Origin: Trichaptum fuscoviolaceum
Lineage: Eukaryota > Basidiomycota > Agaricomycetes > Hymenochaetales > Trichaptaceae
DNA length: 64,000 nucleotides
Assembly: GCA_910574455.1 (NCBI GenBank)
Contig: CAJSYZ010000004.1
Coordinates: 1,364,001-1,428,000 of the forward strand
Direction of reading: 5' to 3'
The translations under genes were made by a program, and so were the position numbers. Under the pieces are notes generated by a model. The model was given only the letters and a program-made list of their open reading frames with translations, made no database searches and was not told where the DNA came from. This document shows positions 22,550 to 36,425 of the stretch, piece after piece; positions within the stretch are counted from its first letter, which is position 1; every line of letters begins with the position of its first letter.

Positions 22550-25500
22550 TTAGTAGTGAAGTTGATCGTTAAGGCCACTCGTCGAAAGGCGCGCATCCTC
22601 CAATATGTTACGCCAAGCATCTTCTATAATTGCGTCATTATCAGTCGAAGTACGCGAATTGGTGACTGCGTCTGCGAAATAGGCCATGCCGCTGATACCG
22701 CGGACGTCGAAGTCATTACTCGATATATCGACGTTCATCGGAAACCCTGCAGGACCTAAATGGGCGTATTCTCGAAGTCTGTCTGTCGATGAAGTGACAG
22801 CTGGTAGTTCATGTCGCGAGGACGATGGAACTTGCGTCGGTTCCTGCATCCCCGATTCGAATATCTGGGAAGGATTTGAATAGAAAGCACTCGGGAATCC
22901 CCAGTCTGCAGGTACACCTGGCGGAAGATTGTTGGAGACTTCAAGTTGTTGACCAGGTACGCCGTTCTGATGGTTGTTCAACGAATTGTCAACATTAGCC
23001 GTGGGTGTGTTGTAGATAGACTGAGCATGTCCACTTTGCAGAGGCCACTCCGCGCTGTGAGTCAATGGAGTGAACGACGTGTTGGTCCTTTCAGTATTAG
23101 CAACTAGCTGCGCGCTTATATTGATGTCCAGAAGATCGCGGGTTGTAGTTGAAGGTGTCGAAGAGTTAGAGCCATTTTGCTGTCGACGCTGCTCTTTGAG
23201 CACATGTTTTGTCCCTCCGATCATCGATAATGCTTCGTCTACCTCTTCGGTCGACACGGGCGAAACTGTGGTAGCAGAGCTTCCTTGTGCAATAGCGAGC
23301 GGTGGCTTGCTTATCGCTCTCCTGCGAAGACGTAACAAAATAGGCTGTATGGGTATTAGATTAGAGAGTCAAGGTTTTGTTTAGTTGAGAGAGAATTCAG
23401 CTCACCAGCCCATTCCTAGCGACCGGGTGTGACGTAGCATTCTCAAAGAGACCGATAGCCAGCTCCAGCTCTTGTAGAGCTGCGAGAGAGAGGTCATTGA
23501 GCGACCTGGTCGCCGCAATTGAACCCACGACAACCTACAGGCGAGCATAGTCAGAATCATCCCGTGAGCCATTCAAATATTGTAAACCGCCTACCCCCGA
23601 CGCGAGAGCAAGAACCCAAAGAATCCACTGCCGGATCAGAAGATGATTCGAACAACTAAAGTCTCGCCGAATGAGCTTCAGCGTAGTGATCGCGCTTGAA
23701 TATGCCGCCAGAAAGGACGAGGCAAACCGGCTCTTCAAGGGATTGTCTGGGTTCTCTAACAGAGCCTTGATAAAGAAGTTTCTATGTATAAATAACAAGA
23801 CTTTTCCGACCACATCAATGAAATAGTTCTTAAAAAATATCCTGAAAAGACGCACCAGCTTCGTTGGATACCGATTTCAAGAGACTTTGTAGAGAGATTG
23901 CAGTATAGGGAATTTCTGGCCTTGATAATACGCTCGTTTTCATCGTCGAATAGTCCCGGACCTTTCGGTCGAGTTCTAATATTTCAGAATACTTTATTGG
24001 ACGGACCGCACACATTTCACGGCTGACGATCGACCCTATCTTGTTCACAAAATCGTATTTCCACTGCCAAACTTTCCATAAAGAGACGTTCAGATACCTT
24101 AGCTCCGTTCGATTCAAAGTGTGATTTAACAGCTCACAGTCCTCTTTTCCCTCCTGTTTTGTATTCGTATCGGGCCTTTCAGGAAAGCGGCAGTTGACTT
24201 CGTCAGCGCGAAGCATAGCAGGCCGACCGGATGCCAGCGACTAAAACGAAGACAATGAGCGCCCTTTCTGCTAACTTATAAGAACCATTATGCACCTTGA
24301 GCGTCTCTGTAGCATAGAGTTCCCAGAATAAACTTCTGCGGCGCTGGATATATTTCAGCTCTACGCCCCAGTTCGAAGGATCCCAGTCTTATGAAATGAA
24401 TCACTAAACCGAAAGAGTGATGGCAGAAACGAGATATACTAACGTAGACCAATCTAAGCAATATGATCGTAGCAAAGGCATAGATTAGATATGAAGAAAC
24501 ATTTTTTTACTATTTGGTACGCACCGAAACTCCGAGACATAGTGCTAGAGAATGTAGTTTGTACGCGGACTCAATTGTCTGTGAGCCAGCGTTGAAGACA
24601 TCGTACACCCCTACGAGTGCAAGTGCTTGGACTGTTGTAAGTGAAGTGCCTTCGAATACCGAATGAAGGCTGAGTGCGCTTCGTGCGAGCTGCCGGTACG
24701 TTTCTCCCTCCTCGTTACAAGCATCGAGCGTCAAGTCGCCTGCAGCTCCACAAGCAAACACAGCGAGAAGCAACGCAAGCTGGTGGGCGACAATTTCCGG
24801 GTCGTCAGTCGGTGATAGCTGGAAGCCTCGACGCTTATAAAATCTTGGCAACAGCTCCTCCGTAATTTGCTCACGCTCGACCGGACGGAAGAAGCAAGAA
24901 ATATGCTGCAAATAAGCTTCCACCAAGGCCGTCGCTCTTTCGTAAGGAGGTAAATGAGATTCGATGATTGCCATCATTCGGCCTTTCGGTGTACGAGCCG
25001 GAGAGAAGGGGAAAGCTTCTGAGAGGTGCGTGATCTCTGGTGGCAGTCTTGCGAGAGCTCTCTCTTTAACCTCTTCTGCATTATCGTTCACCGCAATCTT
25101 AGTGGCAATTAGTACCGTGTTTGTTCTAGGTGGCGACTTTGCGAGCTTACTGCAAGGAGGGCCTAAAGCGACGCCAATGAGCATAATTATCTCCACTTGA
25201 ACAAGACACTCATTATTTACCTCAGCGCCCGAGCGACCCACAAACCGCGTCATCCCTTGTTCTGAAATCGTGAGTGTCCCAAAGTCGCTATACATATCCG
25301 CTTCAGAATTGTCGTGCTCTTTCTCGCCCACATCTGTCAGATCCACATTCTTGATCTCGAGTAGCTCAGAGGCAAGTAGTGGGTGAGGTTCACAGGATAC
25401 GTTGGCTTGCAGAATCTGTACTGCGTCTTCAAGCTGACGGATGCGTTTGCTCATCTGGAGCACCTTCTTCTGCAGCGACTCTGATTTGGACCTAATGAGA

Positions 25501-25957
25501 CGTTCAGGAAAGGCTAGGCTGACATTCATGATCCTCATACCTGATGCCATGTCTCGCAGCTAGTATACCTAGCATGATGGGCGTCAGTAGCACATACACA
25601 CTCCCAGGCCGATGACTTGCCATTTGGACAGACTGATTCGCACCCTCTGCGTAGGCACGATGAGCAGGGAATCTTTCAGTTGTAAAGTGAGAGGGTCGCC
25701 TCGCATGTGTGTGCAGGAAGTTGACTAACTTTCTTGTCACATTTTAGTTTCTGACTTCAGCAGGGACGCGTAAGAGTAGTCCTCAACCGATATACGATTG
25801 CTGCAAGCAATTTATTTACGCACCGACGGCACTCGGCACACGCTATTTCTCCTCTAGCCCGCCTTCGCTCAAGTTCATGTTCACGGTCCTGCACTACAGG
25901 GTCATCTTGGGGATCCGAACCCATATTGGCAAACTCGCGGACAGATGTGTCTGCCAA
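22550..25957 (-). CDS. Zn2Cys6 fungal-specific transcription factor 1
   Basis: A nuclear DNA-binding regulator. The N-terminal exon (from 25957) gives an acidic/basic leader and CAEC; splicing adds RRQKLKC then CDKK and the exon IPCSSCLRRGCESVCPNG. This restores the binuclear zinc cluster C-x2-C-x6-C-x5-C-x2-C with a final Cys. A coiled-coil linker follows (LQKKVLQMSKRIRQLEDAV), then the block FGTLTISEQGMTRFVGRSG found in many Agaricomycete regulators. The middle homology region (fungal_trans) includes FFRPVEREQI and LAVFACGAAGDLTLDACNEE. The C-terminus is Asn/Ser-rich and acidic, probably an activation domain. At least ten exons. It is paralogous to the gene at 36426-39853 and points away from the subtilase. 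Targets are unknown. Confidence 0.87.
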
Positions 25958-27978
25958 CCCCGATAGTATACTTCTACAGCTTCGAGAAAATCAGTGAATG
26001 GTGCTGCAACGACGGGTTCTTTCTGAGTTAGTTCATTGAAGGATATTCCAGGAAAAGAGACACTTAGCCGAAACTATTAACAATTTCAAATGTTTAAGTC
26101 AGAGTTACATAAGCTACTAGTAGTAATCAACTCAACGCTTACATAAATACTACTACTTACAGTATTAGTAGTTGTTTTGGCTCTACTAGTATATGTAGCT
26201 TAGCGGCTACCAGACCATCTGAAAATTTTCGACTTTCTACTTCCGAGTCACACCTGAAGATTCTATACCTTTTCTTTACGGGTGAGCCCGCTGTAGATAC
26301 TACGCGCTAGTAATATCGGATCATAAGCAAGATGCCTCGAGTTACTACCGCGTCGGAGGAATGTCCTCATGAGGTTGGTAATGCATGTTGCGGGCTGAAA
26401 AATAGGTACCGAACTGAAATCTCGAGAATTGCAAGACTCACTACACGTTGAATCGTCAATCTCGTAGATCTCAAATAACGAATAATTGTGGTGAACGCTA
26501 CGTAGTATGCTTTCACCGAACATATCTGGTCGACATCAGTGTCCTCAGAGTATCACATAACACAGCAGGTAGTAAATCTACGGCATCTGCGCCCTCTCAA
26601 TCCGTTTTTCATCCCTGGGTCATGCAGGTTGTCTCATCTCCTTAAAACTCTGATTTCAAATTCTTCTTCGTCACCTGAGTACAAGCGCGCGGAGTTCTAC
26701 TCCGAAAATACCTGCAGTTTAGTTTCAATTGCCATCATGGTGATAAGGATGCGGCTCCCTTCCTTAATCAACGCGTTTAAACAGATATCTTGCTGAGGGT
26801 TTCCCGAGTGCAGGATCGATTCCGTGTACTGTAGGTTCTCGTTAAAGGTGTGTTTCAGGATTCCTAATACCATCGACTTGATGAGCTGATGTAACAGATC
26901 TGTATTTATCGCGAGCCACTTCTATAGACATAGTCGAAATGTCGCTTCAAGTTCGACCATATGGTACTACGTTCAAAATTTCGGCAATTTCCCTGTCGAT
27001 CATACTATCTGGCGAAATCTGAACGCATCTGACGGCATAGCTTCCAGAGATTACTTTATCAGCGACACGTCGACTTCTTGGCTTAAAGGTCGTCATAATA
27101 GCTATGGAATGAACTCACTCTCCCCATAGCCTGAGCGAGAAACCCGAGCCTAACATTTTGGGTATTTGTAGACGCATGCGCAACGCTGATAAGCATCACG
27201 CCTTTCACTATCTGTATTGTGAGTTTCTTCTGGTTTGGCTCATCCTCATGGTATACATCTTCAACCCTCATGAGTTATATTAATAGATTTCTTGGCTTCG
27301 AAGTGGCAATAGAACGCTCGTGTGATCTGGTCAGTAGCTTAATCAAGCTTACTAGATAGCAAGTTCCAGAATTGGCATCGTCTGAGCTTTTCATTGATTT
27401 CTCGCCATGGAATGGCGGTTCTGTAAGAATCCAGGGCGAGAATGGATGCTGTACTGGCCTTATCTCACTGTATTTCGTATCTCTTGGCGATGTCTCCTTT
27501 CATCTTGTTGTGTGCTTCTCCTGGCGTGTGCTGGTGATGATTCTATGGTCAGTCATCGTTCCTTTACATGAAGCGTATTCTCATGGCCATCATTTTAGTG
27601 AAGACGATCTACAGGTCAGGAAGACAAGTTTATGCTTCTTTCTGTGGTATAGATGTTCACTACTGTTCATGCGACTTTTCATCGTCTGAAAGAGCTCTTA
27701 GGCGAGGCAAGGTCTAAATGCTCTTGCTGGGATATGATTTGTTGACCGAAGAGTAATGTTATGCTAACGCATGGTGTAGAAAGTTCTCAACTTCTCGACC
27801 ATATGTCCTGGACCATCAATGTATTTGCTACCACCTGGACTGCTATTTCTTGGAAACTTTTGAAAGGCATAAAAGGCTACCGGAATGCTCTGCAATACCT
27901 CAAGCTGCTCATTAGTGACTCTCTTGATCTTCAGCTTTATTCGCTTCTCTCTCGACCAGACGCTCTCTCATATTCAAC
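25958..27978. other. Divergent intergenic region between regulator 1 and the subtilase
   Basis: Two kilobases, likely holding both promoters. It has many ACTAGTAGT-like short repeats around 26100-26200. Short frames on either strand (for example 27083-27271 minus, and 27372-27689 plus) show hydrophobic runs but no recognisable domain. A TATA-like AAAGGCATAAAAGG lies near 27863. Confidence 0.4.
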
Positions 27979-29874
<1,896 letters not shown>

Positions 29875-30604
29875 ATACTATTTTGATTAGAATATCATTC
29901 AACATACTCTCTCGGTTTATACTTCATTCTTGTTATCTGGGGCTTGTCTCCGAGCCGGTGTTTGTATTTTGGGCTAAGTTTTGTAGGTATAGATTGAAAT
30001 GAAATGTATAGTTTTACTTTTACACTCAAAGTTCCGTCCGTAACTCAAGTTTTTTTTTCCCGTGGTTGCTCAAATCTCTTCTGTGGTTCTGACAATAGAA
30101 CTGATATGACATCATACGTCAAAACTAGGTCTTTAATTGAATATAGTTTCAAGAAGTTAAGCTCGTCGGGATCTAGATCTAACATTAGAACTATGAAACT
30201 ATTCTCAGCACTTTATATGTAGTTTTGAGCACACGGAGAAAGTGAATTTATGTCTCCTACGAGAACAGCATGAATAAATCGTAAATCCTTGATTCGTATT
30301 CAAAGTTCGACCATCAGACAGAATCACAACAGAGAACATATAAGTCAGAATATCCTCTGTGTAAAAAAGCTTGAGAGAGAGGTCGACTAAAGCTCAGAGC
30401 GAACTTGAAGCCCCTTCAAGTTGCTGTGACGAGAAAATCTAGCAGACCCAATAAGGGACAACATTACAAAAATTATACAGTTTTTAGGGGCAGGTTGACT
30501 CGAATATAATACGAAGTGTACAAAGACGGCTGTCTCTTCTTCCTGGTTGATAGATAAGGGCCTCAAGGCCGTCTTTGTGATTGAAGATTTGTCCTCGATT
30601 AAAC
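29875..30604. other. Intergenic region after the subtilase
   Basis: AT-rich sequence with probable terminator signals just after 29874. No gene was recognised. The last nine bases (30596-30604, CGATTAAAC) are the left target duplication of the next element. Confidence 0.5.
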
Positions 30605-31583
30605 CGGCCTGACGAAAAGGCCGCCTACAAGTGCCGCCGCTGCCGCATGCAGCTACAAGTATCGCCGCTGCCGCATGCAAGACTGCAGACACGGAACCAA
30701 TGATAAATAAGATAAAATACTGTAGAAATTAATGAAGTCATTGCATGTGCCACAGCTGTCAAAACTGCCGCATGCAGTGCCGCCTACCTGTCAAAACTAC
30801 CGCATGCAGTGCCGCCTACCTGTCAAACTACCGCATGCAGTGCCGCCTACCTGTCAAAACTGCCGCATACACTGCCGCATACAGGCTTGAAGACTGCAGT
30901 CAAGCCGCATGCAGAGTTGCAACGGGGTCCCGAACCTTCCCAAAGCGTACTAGACTCAGGTACAAACACAGCCATGCATTCAGTTTCCCACAGCCACTCA
31001 TCAAATTGTAGATCTTGCATATGACAATATGATTACTTGCATAGCAGAAGTGGTTTAGATATAAAACAATCACAGTACTGTCTATTGTAATGTACTAATA
31101 AGATATAAAATAAATGATAATTAACTACGAGAAATAGAGACCAAAATGGCACATGTCTTCGTAAAACTTGTCAATGCCCATTACCCGGTTTTCGGTAATC
31201 CTTCAAGTTGTCCGCTTGTCCCCTCAGGCTGTTCTCGGACACCAAGTCACTGGCACACAGTATATTTGTCCTGATTTTAACTTAACAACACTTAATATCA
31301 TACTTTCAACTAACTTAATACACCCAATATTGACTTAAGCAAATTGTATGAGAATATATTTACTAAAGAGTGACCCTGACCATAATCTCGTGACATTTAT
31401 TTGGTCTTCGATAGATCTGAGATATTATCGGGGCTCTTGCCCCCGGTCACTTACGAGACCGTAGGCGGCACTTTGTACAATGACCGCCTACGCCTACTAG
31501 TACTGCATGCGGTCCTGTATAGAAAGTGCCGCCTACTGCATGCGGCAGCGGCGGCACTTGTAGGCGGCCTTTTCGTGCAGCCG
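30605..31583. mobile_element. Non-autonomous DNA transposon, Mutator-like by its 9-bp target duplication
   Basis: The 48-base terminal inverted repeats 30605-30652 and 31536-31583 match at 45 positions. The element is flanked on both sides by the identical 9-mer CGATTAAAC (30596-30604 and 31584-31592). A 9-base duplication is the rule for Mutator-like elements. The 979-base element encodes no transposase. It contains a tandem array (30756-30872) of a 32-base unit ending in CCGCATGCAG and further GCCGCCTAC/CTGCATGCGG fragments of its own ends. The open frames through the array are by-products. The intact ends suggest a fairly recent insertion between the subtilase and the transporter. Confidence 0.85.
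30756..30872. repeat. Tandem repeat inside the Mutator-like element
   Basis: About 3.5 copies of a 31-32 base unit, TGCCGCCTACCTGTCAAAAC plus a short tail CCGCATGCAG. The unit shares CCGCATGCAG with the terminal inverted repeats. Confidence 0.85.
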
Positions 31584-31592
31584 CGATTAAAC

Positions 31593-31983
31593 CAGGTTTC
31601 ATAGCACGGAGAATGCCGGATCGACACAGAAGACACTGGCAAGTCAAGTGAGCATCCGATGGGCCGCATTTCAGATTGAGTCAATACAAATCGAGCGTCT
31701 GCGCAACGCAACTCAAAATTGCCTCGATAACATGTGACTGATGAGTTATAGTTTCCGTCCTTTCGTCAGTCTAGGAGGGATCGTGACTAGATGTGAACAT
31801 GTTGTGTCGCGATACGCATGTATGATCCCCGTTCCCAATACATAGTATTTCCATCAAGCAGTCGAATTCAACGCAGCCAACATGTATTGTACAAATAAAG
31901 GTTTACAAATTCTTCTACAGTCGGAATGTCAACTCAAGCCCACAAAATAAGAAGTCATGCTCGAGTCTCGGGTCATAAATGCA
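31593..31983. other. Intergenic region downstream of the transporter gene
   Basis: 391 bases with no gene or repeat recognised. It probably contains the transporter's polyadenylation region. Confidence 0.4.
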
Positions 31984-34939
31984 TCACCAGCTCGTTGGCC
32001 TTAATCAGACGTTAGCTTCGTCATTCAGAAAGTATTCAATCCAAGTACTCACCCAAAGGTCTGACCATCAGGGACCGTCTTCAAACTGACACTATTCCAA
32101 TCGCCGGTATTGGCAAAGACAGTATTGCCCCACCAAGCTTGGATGGTGTCGATGCCGATTTGGCCGTTCTTCGGATATTGAAGGCTAACAATAATTAAGA
32201 TCATGAGCACTGCTCATGCAAGGAAGAGGTGCGGCATACCAGAAGAAGATTATAATGACACCAAACGCGGAACCCGCATCGAGAGCTGCGCTGAGTACAT
32301 AATTGTACTTTGCCCACCACGAGAAGTGCCTTCGGCGGATGACGTATTGGAAGATGAATCCAACTATTGTCCAAGGAACATAGTTCACGGCTGTGGCCGG
32401 GGGAATAGCACCAGTACCGGAGAATATAACAGGGAAGCTACGCATAATCAGCACCAGCGTATTCGCGGAGCGCAGAGTTACTCACTTGATATATCGAAGA
32501 ACAGAGTTCGGCCACTTCAGGGAGATAAGATAGGCAACGAGCGGACAGAGTGCTCCGATAAGGAAAAAGAACACAAGTCCGTAGTAGATCTGCCCTTTCG
32601 AAAACTGTAGCGCAGGGCCGATGGCACCCCAGATGATTGACGCGGTTCCGAATACCTGCGTTCCGGGGCAAATGAAACCATCCTTCTGCTTCGGAGAGCA
32701 GATACCCTCGATGTTGGAGAACATCCATGCCTGGACGCCGAGTTGTACGGTTCCTGCTACGGCAGTAGCGGCGACTTGCGCCCAAAACATAGGACGAGGA
32801 GCGATCTTCATGTAGTGCCCAAGCTTGAAGTCGGATGTAAAGTTGAGTGCCTGGGCCATAGTGATGTATCCCCAAGTCTTGAACATCATCATAGCTATGG
32901 GTCTTCCCGGTAGAGCATATCCGATGATTAGCTCTGTGATGACATTAAGGCCGACCTGTTGGTTGGTGATGGCCTGGATCATGCCGATCGGAATGATATA
33001 GAAGAAGGCAATCAGAAGCGCAAGCACGAATGCCCATACAGGGAACTCGGTAGGCCATAGCTCGATAACGAGGATACCGAAGACAAACATGGATACTGAA
33101 GATGACAAAACTGTTAGTCTGACGTATAGATATTTTGGACGACATATTTACAGAGAATACTCGCGTACCACCACTCTGGGACTTGCCGATATACACTCAT
33201 CAGTCGGGCATGGATGTCCGGCTGTTCGTTCATGGACTTCCTGCTCTGAGTCCATATTTGCTTGCGGAAGTACAGGAACGTGTGCATCAGCGTTGCCGTA
33301 ATGCTTGCGAAGCTCAATCCGTAGCTGATAGCGAATGTAGTCGAGAGGAATAGAGGGCTGTACGCATGATACTTCTCGAGATTGATGGTAGAATCGTCGT
33401 TCAGGATACGAGAAACATCGTACGCAGCACCAGTATTGTCGAATGAGCCTCGAGAGGAGATTGGCAGATACTGCGCAAACCACACATTCGTGTAGTAGAA
33501 GATGGGGGTGATGAACCAAAAGAAGAAGACGAAGCCAGCTGCAATATTGGCTTCAGCCCACCACGGAGTGGCAAGAGGGGAGCCAATATACGTAATCTGC
33601 AGCCAGTCAAAGGTGATGAGTGACATGCCTAAGCCACTAGAGTATCCGAACAGCTGGTTGATTTTCTAGAAAAATCATCATTAATAACACGTTTCAAAAG
33701 ACCTCTGATGTACTCACGATATTATCTGGAGCGATCCAGGTGACCCATGAAAACACACTGAGGGCCTGGAAGATGTACCCAGGGAAGAAATACCAACATG
33801 CAGAAATGATGAAGAACGTGAAGAAAAACCGTTCGCGGCTCATCCCGCCTCGATTGCCGATACCGCTGTACTGTTGATGGTGTAGCGTGTTGAAAAGCGC
33901 ACAGCTGACAAGATTTGAAGGCCAGACTGTGAACTTTAATGAGAACATGGTGAAACGCATAAATGTGATGGACGTACTCATAGACGGTGGCTGGACGAGG
34001 AAGCGTCGAGCAATACCACCAATGGAAAATCCTATCAATTGAGTGGACATAACAAGAAGCCATTGGTCTGTTCAAAAGTCAGTATACTAACTTCTCGCGT
34101 GCGATAACGAGTATCTTACAGCTAAAGTTGTAGGTTTGGTTATAGAACACTCGCTGGACCGCAATGATATCGGTCTGATCGATATAGCGAGTCAGTCAAA
34201 AAGACGGTGCACATGATGTCTCTATCACACGTACAGCATAGGCCGAGCCACTATTGACAGTGGACATGATCGTTGCCAGAACATGCTCCTTTAAGGTGAA
34301 CGGACCAGGATTTACCGAGATGCCGAAGATCTTAACCTGAGGCATAAACATCGCCCAGAGCCGTCCACACGGGAGAATGAGCAACTGGGCAACAATCTAA
34401 GAAAAGGGAAAAGTGCATGAGAATGTCAACCTTGAGCTGGAGCTATCGTTGCACTTACTCCTCCGATACCAACTGAAGGGAAACGGAATGAAAAGAATTG
34501 ATTGAGGCCCGATAACACAATTGTGAACACAAATCCTTTTAGAATCGTATGAGCACAGGCGCAGGCTTCGCTGTCAACTGAACGAGAACGAACCTATGAC
34601 CCAAACACGAAGCGTGTTCGAAGGCATCTCTGGGTCATCAGTATTCGCAACAGCCGCGCGGACCTCTGGATAAGGGGAGTCCTCTTCCGCTAGATGATGA
34701 ATGTCTTCAATATGGCAGAAACATTTCTTCTGAGTGTCACTCACTGAGATCTGCATTTGTCTTGTCAAGATTCGGGTCATCGAACTCAGCAACGGCAGGC
34801 TGCTCGAACTCTATGAGTATGTTAGCAGTCACTCGAGATCCAGTCATCAAAGGATCGTACCATGGTCAGCCTTCTCTAGATCACTGGCATGCTTGTCGGA
34901 GAGAGAGCTATTGCTTGCGTCTTCGACCTGAGTCGCCAT
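31984..34939 (-). CDS. Oligopeptide transporter, OPT family
   Basis: A plasma-membrane, proton-coupled importer of small peptides (or related compounds such as glutathione). The N-terminus is hydrophilic and acidic (MATQVEDASNSSLSDKHASD). The family blocks follow: FGISVNPGPFTLKEHV, GLMST-type QLIGFSIGGIARRFLVQP, WPSNLV, FGTTSLITFDW-like MSLITFDWLQITYIGSPL, VGLNVITELIIGYALPGRP and a late WAKYNYVLSAALDAGSAF. At least a dozen hydrophobic segments are visible. The last short exon (31999-31984) changes the end to GPTSW, a natural OPT terminus; without it the frame stops at 32049. All blocks are present and in order, so it should be functional. It lies between the subtilase and regulator 2 and is transcribed away from regulator 2. 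Confidence 0.9.
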
Positions 34940-36425
34940 TGTCGCCTAGCTGCCCTAGCTTACACAACAGAGATAGAGCTGGGTGACACCTAGTTCAAGC
35001 TCCTGGTACTATATAGGATTAGTAGTTGCGGTATCGTATGGGTAGTCTCTCCCGAGTTCAGACGAGATCGCCGCGTGCCCCGCTGGGCTTCTCATGCAAG
35101 ACTACACAAGTCATCCGGAAGATAACACGCCGATACGAGCCAGAAGTTCTATAAATGTTGCGAGTTCTCTTTTGAGAGAATCCATGTCCACGCAGTCGCG
35201 ATTGCGAGTACAGCTTGCGCGAAGATATGCCGTATTGGCGCGACTCGCAATCTCCCATAGGTCAAATTGCGAGACTGGCGCACCATGGCGGTTTATATTG
35301 TTACAAAGCTTTACAGGTAGAGCTCCATACATGTTGCTCGTTGAGGATGTGAAATTCCCCGAGGAATACTCAGGTGCTTCCAGACGACAAAGCCTTGCTA
35401 AATCCCTGCTGCAAGTGAATTTCTCATAGTGCATAGCATCAATCGGGCCGAATTCCAAGCATAATGAGAAATGTGTACCGTGACAATATGCAATATGAGA
35501 AATTCATAACATGCGGAAGCATTTCGATGCCAAGGTCGAAAGAAGCCCACATCATGGCGATGGAAGGGGTTGATAGCAAATTTAGCAGGTTAGCTCTCGA
35601 CAATAAGCTGTCCAGCCTGACAGGACGCGCAGGTATGTATACACATATGCATCCATGGAGTTATAGCGGGCGTCTGGGCGCAGCCATCGTGTGAGCAGAT
35701 GGGAGGCAAAAAACGAGCTCGTGACGGGATATTCCAGAGGCCAGACGATAGAAAGGATACCAAGAACGTCAAGCGCAGCACAGAGTTGCCCCATTGAAAG
35801 CCTGTATGTATGCAATTGCAGCTGAAGATCGCGTATTTCACTGCCACTCGCTGGTAAAAGGTACTCAGCGTACCGTGGGTCTGTGTGGAAGCCTTCTGTC
35901 CATATGGCACTCTAATTCGTGGGTAAGAGATTTGAAGCACATGAGGCATCCCATCCGGTAGCCTATAGCCTCACTTTTAACCGTTCCTTTGCTATTGAAA
36001 TACGTGCTGTAGAATCTACATACTCTGTTCATGTTCCACTCGTTTGCACAGACGTGGTTCAGCGATTGCATATTTTGTTGTTCGAATATTGGCACTGCGT
36101 TTTGTCGTTGCAAAATTACCAAAAATCGGCAGGTGGGCACTGAGCTTTAGCGGGATTCAGGCGTGTCCCTATAATTACCCGAGAAGCATGGCGAAGAGAA
36201 GATGGAGGGCGTTGAGAACCTGAGGTGGAGGTACCCATGAACATCAAAGTTGACGTCCAACTTCAATGCACAAATACTTGTCAACACCGATTCAAACAAC
36301 TTCAAGTTGTTTAAGTAAGCAAGCTCAAGTTAAGTCTTACTTTTCGGGCTCCGACTCGGACGACTCGGACGGAAACCGGACCATCTTTTTTCAGATCTCT
36401 AGCACCTTGATTTATTCTACGCGAT
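34940..36425. other. Divergent intergenic region between transporter and regulator 2
   Basis: About 1.5 kb, likely the shared promoter region. Several short frames (35111-35458 minus, 35464-35694 plus) resemble no known protein. Near 36240-36330 there are several AACTTCAAGTTG-like short repeats, possibly regulatory or low-complexity. Confidence 0.4.

Noticed and set aside
30756..30872. CRISPR-like array
   Set aside because: The units are directly adjacent without unique spacers, in a fungal transposon.
30745..31011. 88-codon frame with repeated Cys
   Set aside because: It is produced by the tandem repeat in the Mutator-like element.
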